64,000 nt of DNA from Acanthaster planci. Its lineage: Eukaryota > Echinodermata > Asteroidea > Valvatida > Acanthasteridae. Made by a program: the position numbers and the translations under genes. Below are positions 36,529-49,200 of the stretch, one piece after another (the stretch's first letter is position 1; each line of letters opens with the position of its first letter). The stretch is from NCBI RefSeq assembly GCF_001949145.1, contig NW_019091403.1, positions 1,325,297 to 1,389,296 of the forward strand, given 5' to 3'. The notes beneath the pieces are model-generated. The model saw only the letters and a program-made list of their open reading frames with translations, did no database searches and was not told where the DNA came from.

Positions 36529-39500
36529 GGACTGTTTAACATAACTTGATTAGCCACAAACAAACCCGTTCTGTGATTTGAAGCATAGCCAGCCTTTCTT
36601 TTTCTGGGTCCCAGCTTTGTTTTTCGTCATGTTGATAGATTTTCCAAGCACACTCTATTTCCATTTGCAGCGGCTGTAAACCTACATCTGCGTCCAAGGA
36701 AAAAAAATGTTATTGTGATCTTCAAAATCAATTGCCAAAAAGGTTTGCTTCAGTTTTTGTCCGGAAAAGACGACGTACGTCAACGTTTGATTACGTCGAA
36801 ATCGTAACTGGCTTATCCTGTACTAAAATTGAGACTATTGTTTGCAAACAGTAACAAACCGACAGTTATTTGGTTTGCACCACTCAATTTTCAATTCCAA
36901 AAATAATTGGCGAATTAACTGTTCATTTTAAAATTGTACACTCTATCTCAACCGGTTTGCTAAGCTTTATGTTTTGCGGGTTGGAAAAGACATCCCACAC
37001 CTTCCACAGGTAGGCCTAATCGTTATGTAAATACAAGACATGCAAGTACCAAATTATCCTTTTTTTTCTTTAATAATGAGCACAAATAGGCATCACTATT
37101 GTACAACTACCCGTGCAATAGCAAGGACTGAATAAACTTGAAATAAATATGCACTAATTTGTAATAAATGGAAATTTTGAGGAACGGGGTAGTGATTATT
37201 TAGGGTTTATAGGGTTATTATCCTTGCCTCGTTAACCCATTACGTCAGTGCATTTTTCCAGGACAAAACAATAACGAGGAAAATAAGGACAACGCAGGTA
37301 ATTCACCGTTCTATGATCTCGCTTATGAACTCTAGGCTTTCAAACACTGCCCAAGGTTTTTGACTGAACTGCTTCCCACATGCCACTGAAATAAACTTTG
37401 TAACTGATACTGTCCGGATCTTTAATACCTGATGTTTCAAGCCAGTTGGAATACTCAAAATAAATGATTGTACGAATAAATGCACCGGAATAGGGGAATC
37501 TCGCTTATAAAAGGAATCTTGTGGCAACTGCAAACTGATGCAAGGGGGATCATTCTTTTAAACAGTGATTGGAACTAAAACAAAACAGCTATTGCAAAAA
37601 TACTGGTGTTATATATGCAGACGTGGAGTAAAATATCGGTGATCGACTGTCCAATGTTAAAGAGAACGTTTTGGGTGTGTTTTGTCTTGAATTTCAAAAT
37701 AATGATCACAACTTTGTTGATGTCTACGATGAACGAAATAATTGGGAAATGGCAGTCAATAGGTTTCATCTTCTCAGTGATATGGGTTATGTAAAAGAAA
37801 AGGCTGTTCTAGTGACCAACTTTCGACGAGTTGCTGTCCTTAAATTAATCAAGATCCGTTTCCGAGTGTGTCATGGATTTATGTACACTGTATTTGGTTA
37901 TTCTTTTTTTAATATCCACAACGTTGAAATTATATTGGAAGAAATGACTTGCAAAACAGCTTTACGCTTTCTTGCCCACAAAGAGTATTTTTCATTCTTT
38001 TTGTTCACTTTCTCTGCGACTTCTTTGTATTCTCTAGTCTTTTGCAGTTGAAAAAGATCTCACGTGCCATTTTGTCAAACAATGCCACAACTTTCTGCTT
38101 GGGGCACTTGAAGCGTACGAGGGCGGTCGTGGGTCACAATACCTAACCGCCCTTTACAAAAAGATCAGAAACATCTCAACCCACTGAGGTGGTAAATGGT
38201 CCAGTCCATAATCACAAAAATGTCCACATCCCGATCTTGCCTGTGATCTGACGAGATAATAATACAGTGAAATAAAATGCTCATTTTCATTTTAAAACAC
38301 AGATAAAAGTACACGTATAAAGATTCGCAGACCCTGGGGAAGTACATGTATGTTCTTTCCCCATGATTCTGAGTGACAATATAGCTTAGTTGCTACATAA
38401 TACGTACAGACTCAGATATAATGAATTACTAATGGGCTTTGTTTGAAGTCAATGTTACTATTGCTGCATTACCGTGGCTTAGCCTCGAATCATATCGTTC
38501 ATGACATGACCTATCATTAATCTTCGTGGACCGTATATGCAGGAGGAACCGCCATTGCCAGCCCCCAGCTATTAAACCGACACGGTCATTAACATGAACA
38601 AATATGCGGTAAGCGTTAGGAGTACTGTAGTAAGTTAGACATGCCAAGCTTGAAACATAATGCATCATAACACACGTATGTATTTCGTATTATACATGAA
38701 ATACATTACAGTGACACTTTATACCAGTGAGTTGGATGGTTCCCTAAAAGAGACAGCAAGATAACAATACATGTATAAAGTAATCAGAAGTGTACATGTA
38801 TACCATTTTCCTCGGGTCCATTTCATGGGAACAGAAAATGCCTGCTCAGCAAAAGGTTATAATACTAATATGTAGGCCTAGGCCTATATTACGTGGAACT
38901 GGGCCACCATGACATTGGAACATGGTTCCAATGTTTTATAGCAGTGAGTTATTTTTGGTAAGACACGAATGGTGGCAGTTGTATGCGAAAGCACAGATGT
39001 TGCTTCGTTACCGACAATAACCCAAAGTACCCATGTAATCACCATTCAGGCAATGACTGGCGTTCCCTATAGCTATGCACATTGTATTTCATACCGAGCC
39101 AGGTTCCCTGGGGGTATAAATAAACGCTTATCAATACCCTTCGCGACCTTCATAAATCGAAATTTCAGGTTTTATACTTTGACTTTACAGCTGGATATAT
39201 CACGATTCTACCCTTTGGGCATTCAACGCTTTGGGCATTTGACTATTAACTTTTCATCGGACGACAGACCTGATTCAGCCGACTACTCGTGTCAGAGTCT
39301 AGACTTAATTAGCTTGCCATCCATGTCTAACAATTTTCGTGCAGTGGATATATACAGGTGGTTTTCCGTTGTCATGCATCGCCACCATCTTTGTCTTGTT
39401 ACCTAACAGGCTTTAGACCAAGAGTTTGGTTTGAACCCGACTCCAAACGTCGCTACTCCATACGTGAGTCTTGGGCTTCGTATTGTCCATTTCTTTGTCA

Positions 39501-40864
39501 AAACGTGGAGGTTCAATCTCCATGGTCAAACGTGAAGATAGAGACCCACTTTTTAAAGTTGAATGCAACTTTTTGGATATTGAATCTACCATCGTCTACC
39601 TTCAAAAATTGGTGTACAAACCCTCGGGCGGATTCTCGAGTAAAACCCAACGAACTACTAGCTTGCAACCGTCAAATTGGCTCCATAACGATTTGGACTT
39701 AAAAAACAATATTTGAAAAATTCAGTCGGCGCCACGGTTCACTTCCTGCCTGAATCTTAGCATCCTTGACATACAACACACGCGGAGGTCGACACTGATT
39801 GGCCCACGTTGTTCCAGTGGTCCCAACAGACTGCTCGCGCTAGTCTTAATTACTCCAGATAAAACGACCGCGGACAAGGCGAGAGGTCCCTGGGGAAAGG
39901 TCATCCAACTATGCCGTTTGCTGCTGGTTTTCCGGGGCGGTTGTGGAATATCTTGGGCCTGAACAAATGAAACAATTTCATTGAAGATGGGAACTTCCCT
40001 TAAGTGCATAATATATACAGCTTTATGATGCCATTTAATTTACTGTGGAAATGAAGGCAAGGCCAGATAACACGAGCAAAATGAGCTTTAATGTGGCAAT
40101 CAGCACAAGTGAAGAGGAATTTAAAAACAGGCGTTTTGTGTAATACGTGTTGTTGAATGTTTATGGTTGTTTGTAATACGAAGTTCGAGATTTCGTTTTT
40201 TATAATCTGGCTGACAAACAACTCCATCAGCTACATTAAAATCTAGCGTAGGAGTCGTGAATTGTGGCTTAATTCCAGTGAAAAACAGCAAAACGGTAAA
40301 ACCTATAAAAGGACGTCCCTAGACCCTGCACCCGTGTTTAATTTTCCAGAAATATCAACAGAATTGCTTTTGTGAAGAATTTTACCAATATTGACATTGA
40401 TTTGTTCGATGAATAAATTTTCGCTTCACAAAAATGAAATTTAAAATTTTGACAAAAAGAAGTATAGTAATTGCCGTTGTGTTGTTTATGCTTCGATAGA
40501 GAACTCCGCATTTTCACGAGTGTGGCTGCACTATTATTGTTTAGTTGTGACTTTTAAGACTAACCTGATTTTGTCCTATGCTTGAGAAGTGGCCCATGAC
40601 GTAGTGTCATTGGGCAGGTCTCGCAGGTAATATGTATTATCACCCACCCTGGAATCACTAACGCCTTTTCGGCATTACAGCTTAGCGTTGCGGGGTTCAA
40701 GTGGGGAGAATCCTGATAATGTTATGACGTGCGACTGCCCTTGATCTAGACTTGCTTAAAAGTCGTTAGTTGTGTTCTGTCTGCGAAATTCAGTGGAAAT
40801 CTATCGGCGCAGCTGTAGCCCTTTAATTTATTAACTGGCCGAGTTTTGACTTATAATAAGCAAG
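36529..40864. other. Gene-free stretch
   Basis: Two open frames of 126 and 145 codons (37671-38051 and 38969-39406, plus strand) have no recognisable domain and are crossed by other open frames; I do not call them genes. A doubled TAGGCCTA lies near 38873-38886. The interval 39720-39960 is richer in G+C, contains an inverted CCAAT box (GATTGG near 39800), and could be a regulatory block. Confidence 0.45.
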
Positions 40865-40981
40865 ATGGGGAATGGGGCAACCAACGGCCCCGAGCAAAGA
40901 TTGAAAAAACGTATAAACCGACTAAATCGTGACGTGTGGAAGGCAAAACCAAACGAATTATCAGCTTGGCACCAAGTCTAG
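40865..40981 (+). CDS. Candidate small ORF: N-myristoylated, polybasic 38-aa peptide
   Basis: The ATG at 40865 has A at -3 and G at +4, an in-frame TGA 18 bases upstream, and a TAG at 40979-40981. The peptide starts Met-Gly-Asn-Gly-Ala-Thr, which satisfies the N-myristoylation rule (Gly2, Ser/Thr6, no bulky residue at 3). It continues PEQRLKKRINRLNR, a polybasic amphipathic helix of the kind that holds myristoylated proteins on the inner membrane, then VWKAKPNELSAWHQV. It could be a complete microprotein, or the first coding exon of a larger gene if a donor within it is used; none is strong (a GC-type AAG|GCAAAA is the best). Thirty-eight codons can also arise by chance. I know no family with this sequence. 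Confidence 0.3.
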   Translation: MGNGATNGPEQRLKKRINRLNRDVWKAKPNELSAWHQV

Positions 40982-43900
40982 CCTTGATCTTACACTGAAC
41001 AAGATAGAACTAAAGGGCTAAGATTTGCATGCACTTGGCTGTTGACATGGTATCGAATATCCCTCATGCCATATTTCCCCTCTTGCTAAATGGATTCTTG
41101 CTAGCTCCCGTCTCATTTTCAATATTTGTAGAGCTGTTATTCTAATCACGGAGATACGGTATCGGTCTCCCTGGCATAGTTTATTCACCTGTATCCTATT
41201 GCAGTGTAAACAGGGGCAGCCATTTTGAAGAGCGCACGATGGGTAGTTTTACCACTTCGTACACAAACAGGAAAAGGTGAAAAATCGATGATGGCAGCAT
41301 GTGCTTAAATTGGATGCTAGGAATAAGAAAACATTTCTAGAACCACAAAATTCAGCAAATTATTGTGATTAAACATTTGCTTCGGTTTCAACGATGTATC
41401 GTATGAAAAAATGATTTGTCTATTCTGTTACAAAAAATGTAGTGGTGCATATGAAAGCTATTGCACAAAAGTGCAATCGATCCTTGGCAGTGTTTCTGGA
41501 CAGCCGGGAAAACGTTTCCGCTATTCCGAGAAGCCTTTCTGACGGATACGTATACATTGGTCTCGTTTCTGGACTCGCTATTGTTCAGTGTCCTCGTTAC
41601 AATACTGTATTGCAAGACTCGGATATTCGGTCAGCTCAGAACACCATAATGAATTCACGTTCAGTGCTACAGCGAAAGATATATATCTACGGATTCTGAG
41701 ATCCAGAAAGTCCGGCCACAGAGTTCACAAGAGCCTACAGCTAAATAAATTGATTGTGATTAAAGACAAGAGGCTCTCGCGTGTCTATCAAAGACTTAAT
41801 AACTGAGACCCGTGCTGACAAATTGGGAGTTGTTTACACAGGTCCCACAAGCCGCTTAGTGCGCATGCACGTGCGTCTGATTGATTGTTATCTGTCCAGT
41901 GCAAGGGAGGGCGCGGTTTATCATCACGATTTGATGAGAGGGGAAGGTTGGAAACAGGAGGTATGTTCCCCGAGTCATTTGCCATCAGATGGCGCGTGTA
42001 TGAACGGCTTCAGCGTTATCGATTTTGGCGGCAAATCGGACGTGAATAGAATAATTCATCACGTGCAGAGTTGAGAAGCTTCTTGTGACCTCTGTCTCGG
42101 AGTAATCAAAAACAGACCTGTTAATCGGTAAACAGAAATTAACATGAGTTACTGTGAAGCTCACAATCAGACTGTGAGGTCTACAATTAACAAGTTATCT
42201 GTTGTAGTTTGAACATGACTGCATGTCAACGTGAAGAAACGCACAACCAAGATGGTCTACTCACAAATGACGGTTAATCAGTGGTAACCATATATGAGCA
42301 CGCTGGCTCGAAATTGAAGCAGGTGTAAAAATTGAAACGGGTGTAGCAATATAACAGTCGCTTGTATGAAAAACTGAGGTAACTGAATAGGAGCTGTGTT
42401 TGTTTGGATTTTAACAAACTGTTTGGAACTTCAAATTAGGAGTGGTTGCGTTTAGAAAATTTTTTTACCAATAATCATTATATAATGAAACAATGGTTTG
42501 TGAATTTCAAGGTGTGCGAATTACCTAATCGCTATCGCATTGAATGTAGAGATACTGCATTCTGTGATGTCTTTAAGTATCCCAGAAACATCATTAAGCC
42601 GGTATGCTAGTAAGGACAGAAATATGATCGCAACCAGCTGCGGTTGTTATTGGCCATACGCTCCGAAAATTGCCGTGATTGAGTGTTCACTAGTCTAATC
42701 CATAAAAAGGTTCCTACGTGATTTGACTTAATTTGCTGTATAAATGGCAGTGTGTTGTCCTGAAAATTTCTAACTAGTCATTTTTATTTGTAGAAACCAC
42801 GAAATTGATATCAAAATACGGTTGTATCTCAGTTTAAGGTGGGTTTGTTCAACAAACAGGTTCTTCTGTTCATTCAGTTGCCTGTGCGACGTATCTTCAT
42901 GTTCGTGCAAAAGGCAAGGACTATTGGCATAGTTTGGTATTTTCTCCTTAAATCTACTTGTGCACATTAAAATCGTACATGTACATGTCATATGCTTATC
43001 AACTCAGCTTACTTATTACTCTTATCATGGACCTTACAGAATGAAAATAAAAATTAATTAATAAGTAACTACTTTCAGTAATGACAACGTGCAAGCTAAA
43101 TTGTATTTAAAATGTAAATATATCTATATATATCTGAACGTACATTGCAGGAAAATTGTTTTGTATGAAACTTTAAAAAGAAGCAAATGTATTGTACAAT
43201 CGTTTTCTAATAAAACAACTGAATGATTGATTGGATTTGCAAGGTACTTGTTTCTCGAATTTGGCTTCTGTGTGACTACTCATGCATCCTACAGTTTGAC
43301 ATTCTAACCCGCCACTCCAACGGTTCGGTCTGTTATAAATTGCTGCAATTTATCGTAGATGTAGACAATGCCTGGAGTCTTTATGAGCCGTGGCCGCGAA
43401 TCCCGACGATCAAAATAATGTGGTTACTAGAAAGCGTCAAAAGGTTTCAAGTATTCCTAATTTAGAGCAGTGCTAATCAATGCAAAAGTAAACAACTGAA
43501 GTCGGGTTAATTTTCTGAAAAAATAACGAAATTGTAACTTTCACTGGAATACGTTTTCACCAAACTGAACCAAACATTATGAGCTCCTTAATGCTCGCGT
43601 CAAGGGAATAGCATGACTCACATAATATGGAACTTTGTACCGAAACACTTGCAAGTTGAAAGATGGCAGCAAAGATACAGTTGAGTCTTACTTTAAATCG
43701 GCAAACAGACAGGCCACAAATGCTTTTATCGGTTAAGCGGATTTATTGCTCACCATAGACTGTGAACTGAACTAAATCAGCAAGAAAATCCGATTTTTAG
43801 GTGATTTGACGAAGAATTGCTTTTTCCCTCAGTTGACCGGTTCAATGAATAAAGTGACTTTAAATGGCGAAAAGTTCAAGCTGGTGAGATTTACCTTCAA

Positions 43901-45499
43901 ACCATGTTCACCATTCAAAGCTCTCTAATTCTCCTTTTTCCCAAAGCTGCCACCCAAAAAGAATACTTTCAGACTCGTCAATCAAAACCAATCCTAAAAC
44001 ATCATCTGGGAACGCTGCGATGAAAATACACGCGTCCCGTCTGAATCATCAAAGATTTCAGTATAATCGTCAAAGTCATTCGCATGGAGTTCACTGCCCG
44101 TTATTAACTGAATTCCCGGTCACTGCCCCTTTGTAATCCCCGTCGATGCACCAATGTCCATCTTGCAATTCGGTCGACTGTTTGGTAAGAGCATCCGTCA
44201 GTCTCGTCAAGATGAAGATGACCCCTCTCATGTTCCCATCGACAACGTACATTGAGAGAGCAGGATAGTTGGGCGAGGGTCCGAAAGGCACCCGAGTGGC
44301 AGAATCTTCAGATAGCCTGCCGTCGTTTCATTGGGCTCTTGGCAGGCTCATGAAAAACGTTATTTGGCTCTACCTCTTGAATAAGCGCGTCGAGGGAGGA
44401 AGTAGACATGAGGAAGACGACGCGCTTTGCAGACAAAATGAGATTAAACTTTTGTCGATTCTACCATGTTGAGAGTGGCTTTTGAGATTCCAAATAATTC
44501 AGGAGAAAGTGAAGGGACGAGATTAGTGTTATGTAGCGACTGGCTGGTGCTTGCAATTAATGTATTCAAAAGACGACAATACACAAGGTAGAAGTGTACT
44601 TACAGAACGGCTGAACTGTGTCGATACGTGTTTGGGATAAGGACATTATGAAATCAAGATGAAAATTGGCATGAAGCGAGAAAGTACTGAAAATGTGACA
44701 CCCCAGGCCATGGTGATGTACGCAACAGTATACCACCACGAAGCTTTCTTCCATCCTTATTTTTCGAGTTGTTTGCTTGAGAAGAAGGAAAAGTCAAGGA
44801 CAAGCAAGGATGGAGGATGCAACCACGCGACAGCGAGAGAACCACTTGTGCCTCGGCAAAGCAAGATCTAAGTGGCGGGGAGGCAGCGCCGACGGCTTTG
44901 GATGCAAATGGGAAGAGAAAACACAAAGGAGAAAAGAGTTATGGTCACCAAAGAAGAGTGGATCGATGCCTGCCGAGTCTTCAGCCCCATTAAATTGATA
45001 ATATTTGGCGGTGTGAGATGAAAGAGGGTGGTACAGATTGATATGCGTACTAATCATAGTATGTGTTCAGCCATTATGATAGTGTTTATCCTTACACTTC
45101 ACTCTACTAGGCAATAACCACAAAATGCCGAGCCTCACATTTCCATTTCCCCAGAGAACAGTAGGCCTAGCTATGCAGCAAAACAGACACATCTTTACAA
45201 ACTGAACCGCTTGATGTAAATAAACGGAGAAGAAAATTATGCATTTTTATTGCATACAGTTACTTGCAGAGGTTAAAACATGCTATTATCCGGTGTCATC
45301 AGGTAAATCAGCTCACAGCGTGAATATTTCAGGAGTGTCGACCCTCTCCGTTGTGAGAAGAAGCCAAAATAATCATCTGAATTTTGGGCTTTTTTTGTAA
45401 CTATGGAGTGTGGGCATTGTGCAACAGTGGAGTAATTTGTTCAGCGTGAATGACAAAATCAGGGCACGTCCAGTTGAATTCTTCTAGAAGTGCACGGGC
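40982..45499. other. Gene-free stretch
   Basis: No gene is supported. A 17-bp near-direct repeat (AAATTGAAGCAGGTGTA-like) occurs near 42311-42346, and TACATGTACATGT near 42976. The interval 44090-44460 is richer in G+C and open on both strands. The minus-strand 66-codon frame there (44091-44291) reads plausibly but has no recognised domain or clear splice boundaries. Confidence 0.4.
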
Positions 45500-46255
45500 A
45501 TGTCTATTTTACCCACCGCCGTACAAAACGTCCTAAAGTTGATTACAATGCAGACTTGCGCTAAAATTAGGCCCTGTCTCAGAGTCGCCGAGCAAAATGT
45601 CTCCAATCAATCGAATAGGGTCGGAGAATGGGCGTCTCTTCAGACCTGCTGTCCAAGAATTGAATCAACGAATCATTTAAGGGCAGAACAAAACGAAGGG
45701 CTGGATAACGAAGAAGGGAAAAGAGACACCAGGGAAAAGAAAGGAGGGCATTTGGCCCGAGAACATGAACTGCATAAAAATTTAATTTCTTCGACTGTAC
45801 CATCTGTGATTTCTCACCGGCAATTTTACCAAGGAGCCCCTTCTGGTCGCAGCGCAGAGCCATGCCGTGAAGATGCCATAGTAGCCCCAGGGAGCATGAT
45901 GAGACAGCGCCGAATGACGTCGATCCGCCAATGTTGCGTCCCTTTGGAGCTGTGTCTAATAATAGACAGGCTATTTGGGAATTCATTGAGGAGGAGAGGA
46001 GCCAAGAAAGGCAAGTATGTCTGCATGAATCTCCTAGAATTAGACTCTAAGGAGCCCCTTGAGTTTATATATAGAGGCGATAATGAGAACAACTGGCCAG
46101 GAGCCAGGATTTGTTCTGCTTTGTGTAGCCAAGAAGACAAAGTCCTTAAAGTCCCAAACCTTATTACGACTATAAAAAGAGACAGAGGGTATTACAGCGG
46201 TTTGATGAATATTAAAACTGGAGGAGCCGGAAGAACTTTGCAACAATGTAAATGA
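45500..46255 (+). CDS. Long unrecognised ORF, 251 codons, doubtful
   Basis: This is the longest open frame in the window. A TAG lies in frame five codons before the ATG, the start context is moderate (G at -3), and the frame ends in TGA at 46253-46255. Residues about 60-95 are charged (Glu/Lys/Arg), followed by a mixed middle and a C-terminal half with a Cys-containing segment; there is no signal peptide, membrane helix or domain I recognise. Against coding: the opposite strand is open over 45579-45986 and 45826-46140, so the region is stop-poor in general, and an acceptor-like tract ends at AAG 45831. It could be a lineage-specific gene, a decayed repeat, or a conserved non-coding block of unusual composition. 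A cluster of AATAAA lies near 46780-46800. Confidence 0.22.
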   Translation: MSILPTAVQNVLKLITMQTCAKIRPCLRVAEQNVSNQSNRVGEWASLQTCCPRIESTNHLRAEQNEGLDNEEGKRDTREKKGGHLAREHELHKNLISSTVPSVISHRQFYQGAPSGRSAEPCREDAIVAPGSMMRQRRMTSIRQCCVPLELCLIIDRLFGNSLRRRGAKKGKYVCMNLLELDSKEPLEFIYRGDNENNWPGARICSALCSQEDKVLKVPNLITTIKRDRGYYSGLMNIKTGGAGRTLQQCK

Positions 46256-49200
46256 CACTATGCCTGCCTTGTTTTACAAAGAAACATTTTCAAATAACAT
46301 CTCAAAGACTGCAACAATATTCCTGATATTATACTAATGAAATGGGTACAATGAAAACGCTTCATATTTTTTTTCTTCAGACCACTCTCATTTTGTCTAC
46401 AACGTGTATGGGCGGCCAATGGTTTCAAAAATGGCACCTTTTGGTTTGCTTTCGATTTTATCCCAAATTCAATCAAAATGCACATCTGTCTCATTAATTT
46501 TACATTGGGTTGTATTTTCATTTAGTATTTGGTAGTACCTGTATTACTATCTGCTGTTCTGATAGCTGAGTGGGATTTTGAATACTTTGTGAATTATTCT
46601 TTCACATTTGTACTGACGGCCAGCCGTAGTTTTAGCAGTTACTTGTAGGAAAAACACGACTGTGACGTCAACAGAACAGACCCTGTTCGCAATTATTCCA
46701 TTTTTTCATCAAACTTGACCAAAGTCATGTGAAACAGAAAAATTTAATTAATGGCAAGGAGAGCAATTAAAAAACACAAATAAAAAAGCAAATAAAAATT
46801 GATTCACGATAACAAAATGATCATAAAAACCCAATCCATGAGCCCCTTATACATGTAGTACATGTCAATTCTGTTTCAAGCCCTTTATGTGCTTCATGAC
46901 AACGCACGTATGTTAGAAAAACGCTTTTGCGCCCTGTTGATGTATTTTTGGCGCGCAAATACGCCGCTGGGTTTGAGGGGGTGCTTGAAAGCCACTCTTG
47001 TACGCTGTCTTGCTCCAGGCAGAGGCAGACGTGTGAAAGAAAAAAGAGGAACTCCTTGACTGCGTAATCTTCGTCACCATAGTAACCATGTGAATATAAC
47101 ACCTCCTCCAGAGCAACTTGGAAAGACCAAACAACTTACAGAGGCCTGTGTCAGGGGAAGACGGCAAAGGAGACAGGTACATTTTACACAAGGGGAATAA
47201 GCTTATATGGAGACTGCTCTCTACTTCTACAAACGCTGGCTATTTAACCATTTTGCGCGTCATGATATTAAAATTGCAGATTTTAGGATAGTCAGTGCAG
47301 TGTGTGGTAAACCGAATCATATATAGTAGATAGATAGGAACGGATTGTTTTAAAATAATGGCAGTACATACTTAAGTTGATTTTTTTGTGTACCTATGGA
47401 TCATATTAAAAGTTCAGGTGTCATTCACGGATTTTCATCTCACTGAAAAGTGACCGAAAATCCACACACGATAAACTAGCATCGAACCATCAATGTTCGC
47501 GCAAGAATATAACAAATGCCCTAACCATAGACTTATCCAACCAACATAAGTTTACAACATTTAACAATGCGGTACTTACAAAAGAAAATACGTCTGTTGT
47601 TAAGACAAAAACTGATCAGCAGCCCTGAGAGAAACAACTTGCGAAGCGACCCGAGAATAATCTCCCGACCACAAATTTGCTGGATTGATGAACAGTACAG
47701 TTCACTGTTCTCAGCTGTATCAACATATACCTTGAGCCGTGTAATCCCCATCACAGACTGCGGTACCTCTACACAATTACCCCGTGGAGGTTTTTGACAC
47801 AGAATTGCCCTTGCTCGGTGATTGAATTGAATTTCTCATGAAGGGTGCAGAGGACAAGATGAGATACGATATTTTTCAATACAGCGAAGAGGACAACAGG
47901 GGGCAATCCAGTCAGCGGTTAATAGAAGACACAAGGTTACATGTATTGCTTTAGGATTTGAGTTTTGGAAATGTAAAACTGAATAGCGAATCCCGAGACG
48001 CATTCGACAGACTGTTTTGAATCCGGCATATTTTGGAATGTCATCATATCAACTACCTCTCAATGTTGTGAATTTATACACTGCCCCGCTTTCTTTCTTT
48101 TTTGTCATTTATTTATCATTTATTTATTTAGAAAACTTGCCCAAACAAATTATATTTGTTCTTACCTTTGGAGTGGGGCGGACTTGCAATCTAATAATTG
48201 AATTCTTTCCTTATATGTTTCCGTCATTTAGATAACGATGTTATCAGATAACAGGTTACAGTACTGGTTGTATCGGTGCAAAACCAAGGCTAACATTAAT
48301 TGATGACTCCAGTCGCACGAAATAGGCCAGTAAATAAATAGGGTTATTAAGTTTGCGCCTTTTATACGGCCAATGAACGATTACAGATTTACTTTGCTCA
48401 AGTACAATTAACGCGCTCGATTTGAGAAAAAGGTCTGGGGTAAACGTGAGTAAATAATCAGGCATCGAAGGAAGGTAACCTGAGCGTAAAATAGGTTTCT
48501 ATGGATGACTAGTTATTCCAGTCTCCGTACGTAATAAGGTTTTACCAAACGGTCAATTACAAAAGGTGAAACCCCTTACATTCCAAATTGCTCCTTTAAT
48601 ATAATTATGATAGTTTTGGGAGATGCAGTTTTTGAGTTATGTTTAATATAGTATTCCCATACATATCCGATTCAGAAAACCATTTGTCGGTGAGGTAAAA
48701 TGCCAATGAAATACCAAGAACCTTTGATATCAACGGGTTTACCTCGTGCACTGGTGAGAATTTGTCTCCCCAGATTTCTACATCTGCATGATTGTTCAAT
48801 TGGTCTTAAAAACCACTTAATAACCGACGATTTACTGAGAGTAAGACGACTTGTTCCCAGTTAATACTGACGTAGAGGTAATTCTATTCGATCTCAAAAT
48901 GAAGGCAGTGCAAAACAATATGACTCAAAACAATGGGTATGAATTACGTCACGTACAACAGATTCTAAGTCTTCAATAAGCCAGTTTTATTCCAATTAAA
49001 CTTTGCTTTAATCCCAGTGATTCGCATGTGTGTCGATCAACACCATATAAAGAAGTCTGGTTTCAAGAGGCCTAATGCAGGGGCTAAGCCTTTGTGTGTT
49101 TGTATTCTCACCGAGTCTAGCGGGTAGGACACAAAATTTGTAACTATTTTCTAGCTTCGAGTACGAAGATCGAGTACTTGATAGCGAATCTGAGTTTGGA

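Noticed and set aside
36912-37020. Possible CRISPR-like or phage-type arrays
   Set aside because: No regularly spaced direct repeats were seen here or elsewhere; the only true array is the 46-bp minisatellite, and the DNA is clearly eukaryotic.
38969-39406. 145-codon plus-strand ORF
   Set aside because: No recognisable fold or motif, poor start context, other frames open across part of it.
40688-40705. GGGGTTCAAGTGG resembling a tRNA T-arm
   Set aside because: It deviates from the B box at the last positions and there is no A box upstream.
44091-44291. 66-codon minus-strand ORF that reads plausibly
   Set aside because: The region is GC-richer and open on both strands; there are no clear splice boundaries and no recognised family.
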